DNA from: Xanthostigma xanthostigma
Lineage: Eukaryota; Arthropoda; Insecta; Raphidioptera; Raphidiidae
DNA: 64,000 bases
Direction of reading: 5' to 3'
NCBI GenBank assembly: GCA_963575645.1
Contig: OY754469.1
Coordinates: forward strand, 18,866,001 to 18,930,000
Of the stretch, positions 43,203-55,794 are shown piece by piece. Position 1 is the stretch's first letter, and each line of letters begins with the position of its first letter. Under the pieces are notes generated by a model, which saw nothing but the letters and a program-made list of their open reading frames with translations, ran no database searches and was not told the DNA's origin. The translations under genes and the position numbers were made by a program.

Positions 43203-44389
43203 CAGAGAGATAGCGACAGAAATGGTCAAGGAGCACTGGGCGGTCGAAACGCTTTCTTTCGTGTAGTCTGAAATCCGGTTGGTGGAGTAGGGATCTAGCG
43301 CGTTGCGATACGCCGCTGAGGCGCTTAAAAAAACGGCAAAATTCAAAAGTCCTCTACTAAATGGCAGAAAATGACTGAACAGCATTTGGGGGACGTCCTA
43401 GTTGCAGAAAAAAATATTTTTTGGCAATTTACCCCTTGCAGAGATTATCAGTATAATAAATAAATACAAAATAAATGAATTAAAAAAAAAGCTCGTTGAG
43501 TGAAACCGAGCTCAAACGGTTCGTCTTCTTGTAGAGAATCCCGAGGTACAGTTTTCTGCCGCAATCGACCTCGTAATAACGCGTCATGTTCGCGGAAAGT
43601 TTAACATGGTATTCAGGTAAAGCATTAATGTCAAGTACATTAAATTGGCACATTGTGATCTAGCAGTAACAAAATTGGCAGATAATATTTTTTCCAAACT
43701 TTTTGGGTACTAATATAAAGCCTGGTAAAAATGTCTGTTACCGCGCGAGGACTGCAATTTTTGCCTGCGTATCTACAAATTTTGAAGAATCATCGAAAGG
43801 AAGTGAGGTCACTTGGAGCAACGAAAATTTTTTCCCATATTCTGGGCCACCAAATCAACTATTATGTCAAGTTTCAACTTCAAATTCAATTTTTTCTTTT
43901 TTCTTTTTTTTTAATTTTTTGAAAGGATCTTGAAAGTCTCTGCAGGGGGTAAATTGACAGAAAAAATTTTTCTGCAACTAGGAGGTCCTTCAGATGCCGT
44001 TCTGCCATTTCGTAGAGGACTTTTTTTCCGCTTTTTTAAGCGCCTCAGTGGCGTATGGCAACACGCTAGAGCCTCACTCTATATCAAGCCTGGGCAAATG
44101 GCGGCCCGCGGGCCGGATTCGGCCCGCAGCACAATTTTTGTCCGGCCCGCGAAGCATTTTATAAATTTTAGAAAAATAGTAAAGAAATAGCAAGGGCCAA
44201 AACAGACAAAAAAGAACCAAAGGAGCTTTTTTTTTGCTGTGCAAATTTTTGGCCCGGGGTTAAATTTTCATCAGGTATGTGGCCCTTGCTCTATACGAAG
44301 CGGATTTGTAGAGGTGGACTCAGACTACCCGAAAGAGAGCGTTTCTGCCACCGAGTGCTCCTTGACCATTTCTGTCGCCATCCTCTACT
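43203..44389. mobile_element. Large foldback element, one arm split by a hAT MITE
   Basis: Left arm (43203 to about 43450) and right arm (about 43925-44389) pair in order: GACAGAAATGGTCAAGGAGC with its complement, then the TGAGGCGCTTAAAAAA and CTAGTTGCAGAAAAA regions. The flanks TATAATTA and AATAATTA match at 7 of 8 positions. The right arm is longer because of the element at 44085-44288. The central 470 bp is unrelated and has no conserved protein. Confidence 0.85.
44085..44288. mobile_element. hAT-like MITE in the foldback's right arm
   Basis: The left end CAAGCCTGGGCAAATGGCGG and right end GGCCCTTG fit a hAT-type GC-rich terminus. The flanks CTCTATAT and CTCTATAC match at 7 of 8 positions. 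The left arm of the foldback lacks this block, which gives an internal empty site. It is 204 bp and non-coding. Confidence 0.85.
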
Positions 44390-45599
44390 AATAATTAGCG
44401 ATATTTTGTGACTACATTAGCTTTCTTTTAAAGCAAAATCACTGTAATTTTAATTGATGGGAAGTAATCATAACTATGGGACATATTCAAAATACAAAAT
44501 ATTTCCTCCATACACTAGGGACCGTCAAAAAACACAACACATTTGTGTCTGTCGCAGTATTTATATACATGTAGGTATATATCTTTGTAGGTACGAACAG
44601 ATTACTCAGTACATATAATATATTCACTGTAGCAATCTCGTAGGTTAGGTAAGAGGAACTGTATAGCTACAATATAATATACATTTGAGTGGTTTGAGTG
44701 TCACCGAAACAGAAGGAGACAGACAATAAGTAACATAAGGACACTTTTGTAGCTCCGAGTAACAACAGTAATGTCGCCGTTGAGAACGGTATTCGTCGTG
44801 TTCGACCATTTAACAGGCCAACATGAACGTTAACTGTTCTATATAATGACACTTAACGCAACTGTGTGTCGCGCATGGCCGCCTTCCGGTAAAGGTGTGT
44901 GCCTACACACACTTCTCGAATTGCAGCAGTGGTGTAACCTTCGGGTACACCTTTACTATACTACAACTGAACTTGGTCAAAAATGGTTACGTGACAGTTC
45001 TATTATTATTACAGATCATTCTATTAATTAACCTAACTTAAAATGATTTTATTGTTACTAGCTTTTAGTGGTCAAAAATTGTAACGCACTTTTGAATTAC
45101 TAATAGAATTAAAACTTTGGTATTCTAATATTTAAATAATAAGTTACAGAACTTGAAAATACTATTAAATACAATAAAAAATAAATTAAAAAAATAATGT
45201 ACTTTCACCTAGCCCCAGCACCTCGAGGCTATGTGTGTCTGTTTCGAACGTATTTATCGCTTGTATATCGCCTTCAATTTAGAATACATTCTTCTCATTC
45301 CGGCCAAGAAAACTCCGCACGTTAGTTTATCGTAGTGCACTGAGTGCGTCGGCCAAGTTCTCACAAAGCACTGTGTGCCTACTTTATTTACACGAATAAT
45401 TTCGAGCCCTTTTTGACCTCCACCTATCACCGTTGCTAGTAACGTTACAGAATTTGGGGAGGTAAGGTTACCGTAAGGAAGCAGTATACCAAAATTCATA
45501 CGTCTATAGATGGAATAGTTTTCTAGATACGAGTGACCAAAAATCAATATTTTGAGCATTCACTGATTAACTGACAGTGATAGATCATCATTCAGAAGC
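44390..45599. other. No gene recognised
   Basis: The 101-codon frame at 45254-45559 (minus strand) has no family I recognise and no conserved neighbour. I call it chance. Confidence 0.45.
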
Positions 45600-45607
45600 G
45601 TCTAGCC

Positions 45608-45857
45608 AAGGGATCGGCAACCTGCGGCTCTTTCGATTTAAAATTGCAGCTCTCCAGTTCCATGCGCAAAAAATAATTATTTTTTTTTATAAAAACCCTT
45701 AAAAATTGTGCAATTGATCCATGTTTGAGTCGTTAATTTTAAACTAATACTGAAAAATTCAAACGAAAATTTTTAGTACCTAGCTCTTTAAAAACTACAA
45801 AATTTGGTAAATTGTAACTTTTGGCTCTTCTGCGTCTCAAAAAGTTGCCGGCTCCTG
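45608..45857. mobile_element. hAT MITE with perfect 8-bp TSD
   Basis: The left end is AAGGGATCGGCAACCTGCGG and the right end is AGTTGCCGGCTCCTG. The direct repeats GTCTAGCC occur exactly at 45600-45607 and 45858-45865. It is 250 bp, AT-rich inside and non-coding. The ends relate to the hAT terminus at 27870-27897. Confidence 0.92.
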
Positions 45858-46006
45858 GTCTAGCCGGTGCTGGGAGCATCAACCGATCGTCCTACTCACG
45901 TCTAGTCGGTTTGAAATAATGAAGTATGATATACAAAATATTGTGGGTTTAGATATTTTTAAAGTAAAATAAGTAAGAATATAACTTTACAAAAAGTATC
46001 GAAATC

Positions 46007-46266
46007 CCACCAAAACATAAATGTGAAAAAACAACCAAGTTCGCCGGCTTTAATAAAAAAAAAAACTGAAATCTAAGAAACTGCCAAGTTTTTACTTCGC
46101 AAGTTTTTGTGTTTCATATTATAAGTAAATGGACTCGTGTACGTAAAATTTTCAAGTGAAAACCTGGTACCTTCTTAGATATCACTTTTTTTCGACAAAA
46201 CCCTCGAACCCACTTGTTTTTTTATATCAAAATTGGCCGTTTTTTTCACATTTATGTTTTTGGTGC
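46007..46266. repeat. Foldback, about 260 bp
   Basis: CACCAAAACATAAATGTGAA on the left pairs with TTCACATTTATGTTTTTGGTG-type sequence on the right. Further blocks (TCTAAGAAACTGCCAAG with CTTGG-like TACCTTCTTAGA) pair loosely. Confidence 0.7.
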
Positions 46267-46671
46267 GATTAGTCTTTCCCAACAACAGATAGGTATAGTT
46301 ATCACGTGAATAGCACAAACTCTATTACGTGCAGCTTCTGTCTGACTAGGGATGCACAAAGTATTTGACAAGTTGTTTGGAATGCAATTAAGTGTAAGGT
46401 CTTGTTACCTGCAGTCGGATTTTTTTAAGTTTTAATTAAGTCTATTGTTTACAAAGCCAATAAAATGTTCAAGCATGTGCTGTTTGGATATGTTTTAATT
46501 TGCTGTAAATTAAGGATAATTATGGGTACTATAATGTATATCCAAGAGAAGTCACGTAGGTATAATTAATTAACGTCGGCCAAGAGTTCGATACGCCTTT
46601 CTCAGATTCAGTGTTACAGTTTACAAGGTTTTATTGTTTTGATTTTGTTTACGTTTTGTACTGTACCTATA

Positions 46672-47404
46672 CAGCGTGTCCCATTTTAATGTCCCACCCC
46701 GGATAACTTTTGCCAGTGACCTTGAATGAAAAATTGTTTGGTACAAAAGTTGTACAACTTGGAGGGGGACATTCGATGGCATTAATACTTTTGACCTTGG
46801 GTATAAGGTTCAAGGTCATTCAAGGTCAACTTTGTTTTTTTTTTATGGAACGTCCTATTTTTGACATCGGCAATCGATTGCGCGTGAAAAAATATGAGAC
46901 TTTTGTCTGAATTTTTTTTCGAGAACGGGCAAATTTTCTCAATTAATTTAGCCTTCAAAATTAAAAATTTTTGAATTTTCAACTCGAGAATGGTGAGATT
47001 TTCTTCAAAAACAATAAGGCTTTTCATATTTGCATACCAAACATCCTCCCAAAATTTTGTTTCAATCCGTTCATCCGTTTGACCTGTATAGTGTTCACAG
47101 ACTAACCGAATGACCGATTAACAGACTAACAGACTCACAGAGTTTTGCCCGTTCTCGAAAAAAGTTTCAGACAAAAGTCTCATATTTTTTCACGCGCAAT
47201 CGATTGCCGATGTCAAAAATAGGACGTTCCATTGAAAAAAACAAAGTTGACCTTGAATAACCTTGAACCTTATACCCAAGGTCAAAAGTATTAGTGCCAT
47301 CGAATGTCCCCCTCCAAGTTGTACAACTTTTGTACCAAACAATTTTTCATTCAAGGTCACTGACAAAAGTTATCCGGGGTGGGACATTAAAATGGGACAC
47401 GCTG
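46672..47404. mobile_element. Pal-D palindromic TA-flanked element, copy B
   Basis: It has the same ends (CAGCGTGTCCCATTTTAATG) and exactly the same length (733 bp) as copy A at 22398. TA flanks it at 46670-46671 and 47405-47406. Its asymmetric centre is reversed relative to copy A, so the whole element is in the other orientation. The two are highly similar, which suggests recent movement. Confidence 0.9.
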
Positions 47405-47558
47405 TATATTTTCTTTCTCGAATTAAATTCCCTCAAATTGAAAATGTCTTAATACATCCTTAAACTGCCTTCTGCTGTCTTGAGTTTCAAGCAGTCAATC
47501 AGATGCTGATTGCTATATCAGTTCATGGAAACTAATAAACAATTTTCGTTAATGATAT

Positions 47559-47714
47559 GTTCCAAGCAGCCAGAGAATGGACACAGAGCCGTTACCGTCT
47601 TGCGCAGTAGCTCACAGTCTTGAGCAGTAGTTTAAAAATCGATATAAACCGTTTCGTTTTAGCTTCTTCGCAAGACGGTAATGATTCCGTGTTCGTTCTC
47701 TGACTGCTTGGAAC
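47559..47714. mobile_element. Fam-E MITE, copy 2
   Basis: Inverted ends GTTCCAAGCAGYCAGAGAA pair over about 48 bp with a few mismatches. It is related to 11397-11546. It is non-coding. Confidence 0.8.
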
Positions 47715-47756
47715 ATACCTATATAATATAGTCTAAGATCCGGTATTAGAAATATA

Positions 47757-48312
47757 CCCCCTCATCTGTTATTTGATGATGAGAAAGATTTTAGTGTTCT
47801 TTTGAAAGAAGATTTTTCCGATTGTAAATATTTAATCTGACTTGAAACTAGTATTTGATCAATGGAGCGCGCTTACACAATCGGAAAAATATTTTTTCAG
47901 AAGAACTCTAAAATCTAGGCAACCATCGATGTGATAAACTTTTCTGAAGCAACCTAATACCGGTGGGTAGACAATGAAATAACATTTCATTTCATAAAAA
48001 ATTGATTAAATAACTGATGAAGGTTATTAATAACGCTTGCTTACCTGTTTATATTTGGCAACTTCACAGTTGTGCAGCGGAGAAAGTAGGCAACCTCTAG
48101 TTTTCCAATTCCTTGTGTCAGCTAATGCTCGATTTTTATGATTAATAAATTAATTAACAAATCGGGGCAGTTAATCCAAAAAAGTTAAGTAGAATTTATT
48201 GTATTTAACAGCATCGGTACGCGATTTAGCTAGTTAACCCATTTGCAATTTATCAATCAAATATTATTATCTAATATATAATCTTTGTCATCATCAAATA
48301 ACAGATGAGGAT
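47757..48312. repeat. Inverted-repeat element with an inner hairpin
   Basis: CCTCATCTGTTATTTGATGA at the left pairs with TCATCAAATAACAGATGAGG at the right. A second pair, TTTTTCCGATTGTA and TACACAATCGGAAAAA (about 47814 and 47873), forms an independent inner foldback near the left end. Confidence 0.75.
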
Positions 48313-48799
48313 CTTGCACTAATAATGTGCCCGCTTGGGTCATTGTACGCCACTGGAATTATATGAGCGCCTACCGTTATACTGTACGCACGCATATTCA
48401 CGCCCCCATTGCTATTATAATAGAGAGAAGTACATCTCTGCAATTGCCAAGTCAATTAAATTTATGCCATTATTCAAAAGTTTAGCTTTATAAACTTTTA
48501 TGTTAAATCTGCAACTGTTTCCTACATTCGTAATTTATGCATGTCGCAATATTTCCTCTGTATTAATGTTTTTCAAAATAAAAATGATCATAAATAATAA
48601 TGTTTGACTCGGAAGTGTATCTGCAATGGTCATAATATTAAAAAAAATCGGACGACAGCTTTTTCCCCATGATTAATTTACATGTAAATTCACACATACT
48701 AGATTTTTAGAACTAGTTTTAGATAGAATCTTACTGAAGAACCTTAACAGTTATAATAGCGTCAAACAAATACATCCATATTAATATTATAATTGGGAA

Positions 48800-48920
48800 A
48801 GTAGTTTTGTCTTGCTGTCTATTACGCTTTCACGGCCATAGCGCTGGGTCAATTGTAATGAAATTTAATATGGAGATACTTTAAACTCTGGGGAAAGACA
48901 TAAACTACTTTTTTTATCAG
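48800..48920 (+). repeat. Fragment of a common insect repeat
   Basis: GCTGTCTATTACGCTTTCAC, then a TGAAATTTAATATGGAGATA block, closely follows a repeat known from many insects (CGCTTTCACGxCxAAxCGCTGAAxCGAT...ATGAAATTTGGTATGGAGATA). The class is uncertain. Confidence 0.45.
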
Positions 48921-48929
48921 CTGTTCTTT

Positions 48930-49230
48930 TCTTTTGTAGATCTGTCAGAAATAAACTAGTTAAGCATGCTTTGATTAAATAAATAAAAGTATCGACCAAT
49001 TTTTTGAATGCTTTGATTAATTATTACATGACGTGGAACATATTATGCTGGTAACCATGGCAACGAATAGAAAATATCATATTCAATACTAACCATTACC
49101 CGCGCCATCTCACGCACTATCAGAAATTTTATTTTCTTTATTATACTACCTATATCAAATGTCAATATTTTTGAAGCTGGAATGGTTCCGTCACCCAATC
49201 AGATGGAACTTTTTGCTGGTCATGCAGGTT
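48930..49230 (+). repeat. Rep-B right half, copy
   Basis: It carries the same blocks as 40655-40890 (GTAACCATGGCAACGAATAG, CATTACCCGCGCCATCTCAC). It also has an extra 50-bp piece in which ATGCTTTGATTAA is duplicated. Confidence 0.75.
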
Positions 49231-50687
49231 CATGTTTAACAAGTGTGCTTTAAATCTTTAAATCACTTCCAGATGAGCTGGAGCGTTGTATTTTTACATA
49301 ATGATAAACCTACTTTAGAGTTTTCACGTAAAAATGAAATGCATGCACCACTGGTTTAGCGGATGCCTATTAGATGCTTTTATTTTATTAAAATTTATTT
49401 TATTTTATTAAATATGCAAAATATTCTGCCAAGTCGCAAACTATGGTGTAAACATTACTATGTGTGTCAGAGATATAAAACAATAAACGAAATTGTAGAT
49501 TTATGTAAATATTTCAAGCTTGTCATCCAACGTCTGTGGTATTTCTCTGTCATTTGTATGTTTCTTGTCATACCGTAGTCTTGCCAGACTATAAAGCATC
49601 ATCAAGTTTCTAAAGCATGACGTACACTTCAGTCCATTACACGACGTTCGTTTACTAACGCCCTTGCTAAAGAGATAGATAGATAGATAATATATTTGTG
49701 TTGCCATTAATTTGGGTACAAATCGTCATAACATAAATCTACATATTAAAAAAAATTCATATATCGACAGAATAAATCATTTAGGTCATATTCAAATACA
49801 TAGATTACAATCATTAAGAAATTCCTGGCAATCCTATAATAGCATTTTTCTTGTAACACTTTTTTACAAAAACAGTTAAAGATCACCAAATTCATGATTG
49901 ATTTGTGATCTAAATGCTATCTTATGATGGAGACATTAAACACAAAAAAATCAAGTTAAGCTTAAGAAACATTTCAAAGATATGGAAATTTGGTTCACAG
50001 GCCCAGTAAGTGAAAATAGCAGTGAAACGTTGGACACAACTAAAATTTTGAATGAACTGAAAGATGTGGGGAAAAAACCTATTTTTAAAATAATAATAAA
50101 TAAAATATTTATAGAAATATTAGCGGTCCGTCCTGGTTCACCCCGGTGCAAAAGAACGGATGTGAAGGTGAGGACATAAGTATACCTAGTCATATTCATC
50201 TTAGTTTACCAAGCTGAATGTCCAAACATGATGATCGGAGTTACCGTTCAAAAGTTTTTACCGGTCAGAAAAATTTTGATTTTCCGTTTTTAGTGTTCAA
50301 TCGAAATTTCGGTTTCGGTTTCAGCCTGGTTTCGGCTTAGTTTCGGTTTCGGCTGGCCATCCGGTGAAACCGAAAGTACATTCGGGAATCGGGAGGTTTC
50401 GCCCTGAAATGTGGTGCAGCTGTGTCTTTTATGTCTGCGCGCTCCGCGTTTTTTCAGGGGCTGAATGATTATGTGATTAATTAAAAAAAAAAATAAAGAC
50501 TGATTATGATAATCATCTTTAACATTGATTTGTCATTTTTACTTATGGGAAGCAACTTTCATATTTCTGAAAAATTTCTTATGAAGCTGTCGATTGTTGG
50601 AGAAATCATTTTGAGAAAATATTCCACGTCAACATAAGTTTTATTTAGTTAAGTACTACCAAGGTATGTGAGTTCGAAAATTTATTA
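49231..50687. other. No gene; simple repeats
   Basis: An (AGAT)n run lies at about 49672-49690. At about 50300-50400 the sequence TTTCGGTTTCGG recurs irregularly. No conserved protein is seen. Confidence 0.5.
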
Positions 50688-50693
50688 GTGCAA

Positions 50694-50932
50694 CCACGAA
50701 GTCTGTAACCAGGTGGATCGATATCTGTCGCATCAGCGTCAGCTACTGGGTAACGCACACACGTTCATGTCTGTGAATGTAACAACTTTGGTAACTATGG
50801 CGAAAACAGGTGGAAAGAACCGAAGTTTTCCCAGGTAGTGATAAGAGCGCCATCTCGCGTGCGCTAGAAAACGGTCCGTCTCGAAACACGGAAAGCTTGG
50901 GAAGCTAGGTCTCCTGGTTACAGACTTCGTGG
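50694..50932. mobile_element. Fam-C TIR element, copy 2 (intact)
   Basis: Perfect ends CCACGAAGTCTGTAACCAGG and its complement bound a 239-bp element. The direct repeats GTGCAA lie at 50688-50693 and 50933-50938. The interior matches copy 1 at 1831-2060 inverted (for example GTGTGCGTTACCCAGTAGCT on the opposite strand). It is non-coding. Confidence 0.9.
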
Positions 50933-50938
50933 GTGCAA

Positions 50939-52750
50939 CAAACAGTAATGAAAATTTAAACTCCTGTAGTTCCATAACTATATAAGATACCATTTTTCAC
51001 GTGAGATTTTGTCTCAAAATTAATAAGGCAGAACGAAAATATACGCCTATGCCAATTGGAACTAAACTCCAAAATCCATGAAACAAACAATTGAAGTTGA
51101 GTAATTTATCGTTGATATACTATTTTAAATGATTATGATTCAACTGAGTATAGATTGTGTACCATGCTTTAACTTGGATGTCGCTTGTATACAAGATGTT
51201 AAATTACATTTGGCGTATAAAAATCGTTGTTTTTTAAATTTGCCTTCCGAGTTCCGATTTACACTATTTTGTCAGTATCGATACAAGCATGCTATATATA
51301 GCTTCCTTTACACTTTCAAATATTGTTGTGAAAAGCTCCTTATAAAAAAGCTTCTTTTCATTCCTGAATAGCGATTGTAAAATGACCGATTTCGTACTAG
51401 TGCGTAAAGTAAAATGCGACCCAACAGTAATTTTCAAAAACGCCTTGTCAGTTACCGTTTATTTATTTTTTTTTTGTTTATTATTGTATTTTATGAGACA
51501 AATATAATATTTCTATTTCTATAAGATGAACAGAGATAGCATGCGACATAACGCGGACGTAATTATCGTAAACAACTCAATTAAAATGCAATATGACCTC
51601 ACACAAAATATGACAGCTGTCGGGATCAGATATTTTATACAAGGCACGTGCAAAAAAATTAAGTTGTATCTCAAATGTTTTAGGGGGTCGTATGACTGTT
51701 AAAACTCACTGCCGCTCGTTTTTCCATAATATTACAACTCTCCCATTAAATATTGCATTACAATCTATATACATAAATTACTATTTTTTCTAATTTTCAT
51801 GCGTCACTCGACTAAAGACACCTATGAAACCATAAAAATGCGAACATATGTGAGAATCATAAGTGCTTACCCAGTTTTTTTTGTATCTAATAGTTACAAA
51901 GCGTGCAAAGATGCTGTAATATTTTATATAGCGTTTCTATGTCGGCTCTATTACAACCCTCCAGTCTTCAATTCCTAATTTGAGAACTGGAAAAAGTATA
52001 AACTGAATTTTCAATTTATTATTTAAAATTTGAAAACATGAGGACTCAGCCCAAATAACCCTGGTGGTTCAAAGAAAGTTATCTAAATACAAAAACAATA
52101 AAAATACTAAAAAACTATTTTTAATTCTCAGCAATTTTTTTTTTGTTTATAAGTAATTTTGGTTCAAAAACCAGTTCGTGTTGATTCTTGGGTGTCAAAT
52201 TGATCTACACTCTGTATAATAATATACACAGTATAATAACACGGTTCACAAATAACGACGATATTTTATTATATTATGAAATATTATACACAATGTTGTT
52301 TTACGTCTGCCTTGTATAATAAAATAAACAACATAAAATCGTAATACTGTTTCAATTTTCTTTTCAAGCTCTACAAACAAATCACAATATTATAATATAT
52401 ATATAATTTGAAAAATTTCAAAGCAAAATGGAACTGAACTTTATTGACTAATGATGATCGTCAAATACTTATTCTAAGGCAGTCAAATGACGATTTAAGG
52501 ATGTCTAAACGTAACGCCTTTGAAATTGGAACCTAAGAAGGTGTAGTATGTCTACATAATAATATATTTTTGAAACAAAGGTGAGCCATAAATTTAGTTA
52601 TTTATTTAATAGTAATCTTCATACAGGCACATCCCAATTACAGAAAATTAAGACTGAATGTGCAGTTATACTACAACAAATTATGTTTTTTATAAGCCCA
52701 CACGTCTTGTTCAACACTGCGGCAATTTTAAATGGGTAATTTTTTTTAGT
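50939..52750. other. No gene; a short repeat shared with 54770-54880
   Basis: About 51420-51570 and 54772-54880 share CCAACAGTAATTTYCAAAA, TGTCAGTTACC and CGTAAACAAC in the same order, with a T-rich insertion in the first. I see nothing else. Confidence 0.4.
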
Positions 52751-53330
52751 TTATGACATTAGAAAAAAAAATAATTCAAATCCATTCACCATAAGGTTCT
52801 TAGTGCTTATCAACAATTGGTGATTCCGGATAAAATATTTTGGTATACTTCGATACGAAAAGATGGTGGCCAATCTGATTATATAACAATTTATATAAGA
52901 ATGCACAAGCAGCAAAATCTCTACGACTTTTAAATGATGTACAAGAGTGAATTTGTAATAGTCAATACGAGTATAACTCATATATTTGAGATAAATACCA
53001 GTCATTTTAAATGTTAAAAATCTAAGTTTACTCTGCAATCTTTCAATATTATTTATGGTGATATTATAATAGGGATCCCAAATCAAGCCTGCAAATTCCA
53101 TTTTGGATCTGACATATGCATTAATTAGTTTAATTAGGTATTAAGATCAGAAAAGTATTGACAACTCCTAAAAATAAATCCTAACATGGAATATGCAGAT
53201 TTAATTGTATTTTTAATATGCAGGTTAAAAGATAGTTCTGAACTGTATGGCACGTTTAAGAAGTGTGTTGTTTATTTTATAACCAAATGGAATATTGATT
53301 TTCTTATTAGTAGTGATCATCAGAGAGCAC
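52751..53330 (-). pseudogene. CR1/Jockey-type LINE remnant
   Basis: Reading leftwards on the minus strand: INIPFGYKINNTLLKRAI, then after a frame change ELSFNLHIKNTIKSAYSML, then LGFIFRSCQYF. After another shift come LINAYVRSKMEFAGLIWDPY, NNIERLQSKLRFLTFKM and a decaying C-terminus. Family members read DSxLSFxxHI, SxMLGFIxR, VRSxLEYASxIWxPY and IExVQxKFLRFL. At least two frameshifts and several stops make it dead. The RT core is not present. Confidence 0.75.
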
Positions 53331-53665
53331 TGAATAAAGTAACAGATGTGTTCTTCTAGTAACTATTGAAGTAATGAAAAACTATTTATTTTTTATTACT
53401 TATCTTTTTGTTGGGTTCTAGAATAATTATTTCATCTTGAAGCTGTCTAATGGCGACCATTTTAACAATGCACAAATTTGCTCTTTTTATTACATTTTGT
53501 CAAAAACTTTGCTGATTTCGTGGCCGATATTTTTCTATAGTTGCGGTTCGGAAATGACTGAGAGTCATCATTATAGTATGACTCAGGTAGTCAAACGGCG
53601 AAGCAATGAAACGATTCAAAAGATACCCGCCCCACTGCATCTTGTGAAATATAAGTGTATTATGG

Positions 53666-54175
53666 CCATATTCACCGATCGTATGTAGTTATTTATTCGG
53701 TTCATTTGTTCTTCAGATAGCTATTCCTTCTAATAAATAGCGATAATTATGTTTACTGCAGGTATAAATCTATTCTGTCTTACTTCGAGGTTATAAATAT
53801 TTATTCTCCTGATAAAATAATAATGGCCGCCACATAGATCATAATACCTAACCTATAAACATGGAGTATTATATCTACAGTTTGCTCTTGTGAAGTTAGT
53901 GAAAGTTTTGTGTGCAATTGAGCTAGAATAAAACATAATTATTTTGTGAAACTTTTTGTTTTGACTTTTACACTAATGCTATTGGTCAGATTTTTGGGTT
54001 AACGTCAACATATTCAACAAAAAGAGCAAGGAGTATAGTGCAGTGTATTATTATTCTTTAACTAACTTGTCTATCTGATAATTTACTTGATGAATTGAAG
54101 GTAAATTTTATTCTAACGAATAAATTTGTTCCTAGATTAGTAACTTCTATCTTTAATAGTGTTCGGTGAATATGG
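53666..54175. mobile_element. Fam-F TIR element, copy 2 (uninterrupted)
   Basis: Ends CCATATTCACCGATCG and GTGTTCGGTGAATATGG. It aligns with 38849-39811 on both sides of the nested hAT MITE there, so it serves as the empty-site reference. It is non-coding. Confidence 0.8.
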
Positions 54176-55548
54176 GCATTAGTGAAATAATATTTTCGTA
54201 CCTTACTATAGAGTCCAGGAATTCTTGACAGAAATCGTTTCTTTTAAATATACATATATAATTTCGCAAAAGTAAATCAATTGAGGTCACCGAATTTTTA
54301 ATTTTTAAACTATGCTATAAAAATTGTGATTTTTCTTAAGCATGCGAGGATTAGCGTTCCAGCCCTAAGCTATTTAATTCTCGAGTTGACCACTGCAACA
54401 GGTGATGCGTATGAGGTTTCGGTTCTGCCTACAGGTCAAGCGTCTTTATGGTCATATACATAACGATATATATAAATGTGTTTATAATAGTCGCTTAGTA
54501 TCCATTATCAGATATTAGATCATTCCTTATGAGGCACTTTAATATCTTTAATATACAAACCCCATCTACCAAATTGACTTTTGATTATTCTTTTCGTAAC
54601 TAGGACAAGCATCGCGCACATAGATCGGGATCAGCTCAGCTTCTCTGGAAGCAGCCCGGTAGTGATCGGGTCTCTGCAAATTTGAATAAGTATCCGTGCT
54701 ACTTTTGAATGTAAAATAACCTGTTTAACTCTAGTGTTGTAAAATAAAACAAATACATAAATGGCATCTAACCAATCCAACAGTAATTTCCAAAAGTGAT
54801 CTGTCAGTTACCATTTAAAAGTATATGAGGAACAGAGACCCCAAAGTAGGCGTAGTTTTCGTAAACAACCCAAAGATATTTTAAACAGACATACCTAACC
54901 CTTTACTTCGACATTTTTTTACCGAATTTAAAATCCCCATTGTGTATAGAATACTTAATAATTATTAAATCAGACAATAAAGAAACTCTGTATGTAAATA
55001 AATGTTGTTCTACAAGTTTGTGATTTGAAACAAAATATATCTTAGAAATACAAATATAGGTACAGGTATATATTTCTTATAGACCTGGGTAAGCAATTTG
55101 TTATATTGTAACTATTATACTAAAACATTATTAGTCTTTGGCAATTAGATTCACTTCGTGACGGTTGCACCCCCAACGGAGTACGCCAGACATTTATCCT
55201 TTTTGATAAACAAATATATAACATACAATCATCATTACTGACCGTATTTTAGACATATGATTTATCAAACTAAATATCTATAACTATCTTGAAACCTAAA
55301 ATATCAAACAAAATATCTGTCGTTACGAAATTATACACTTTTACTGATGGTGACATTAATACTTGTCTGCAAAACTTTTGGTAGATAATAAACATCGTTA
55401 AAACTTAAAATGATATAAATATAAATATTGGAGCATACAAGTAATTCAAGATTTACAAGGCGCGAAATTCCCAGCGGCTTAGAAGTATGAAAATCAGTGT
55501 ATATTTTTAATGACGCTTTGAACTTTAATTAATATTAAATAATTTATT
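54176..55548. other. No gene recognised
   Basis: Apart from the short repeat at 54772-54880 I see nothing identifiable. Confidence 0.5.
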
Positions 55549-55794
55549 CAAGTAAATAAAATTGTCGACCAATTTTTCTCAGACCATACGATATATTGAC
55601 AAAAAAATGCGTGCAATCTATTAGATAATAAATTACTTAATACTAATTAATTTTTATATTTTTTAGATATTTCTGAAGAAGATCCAAATTCGGATCGAAA
55701 CGTCATCTTGTGTTATATTGATTTGTATTTTAATTATTTTTTGTCAATATATCGTATGGTCTGAGAAAAATTGGTCGACAATTTTATTTACTTG
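55549..55794 (+). repeat. Penelope-like terminal repeat, copy 2, with 58-bp inverted ends
   Basis: The outer 58 bp, starting CAAGTAAATAAAATTGTCGA, are repeated perfectly inverted at the other end (to 55794). The middle 130 bp matches 38117-38250 and includes the ribozyme-like core. The perfect inverted ends suggest a snap-back or inverted-terminal insertion. Confidence 0.7.
55661..55716 (+). ncRNA. Hammerhead-ribozyme-like core, copy 2
   Basis: CTGAAGA (55673-55679), GATCC/GGATC stem II (55681-55685 and 55692-55696) and GAAAC (55697-55701). The one difference from copy 1 in this block (C to T) lies in the stem II loop, so the pairing is untouched. Confidence 0.4.

Noticed and set aside
45254..45559. 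101-codon minus-strand frame
   Set aside because: No recognisable domain, and no splice or promoter context.
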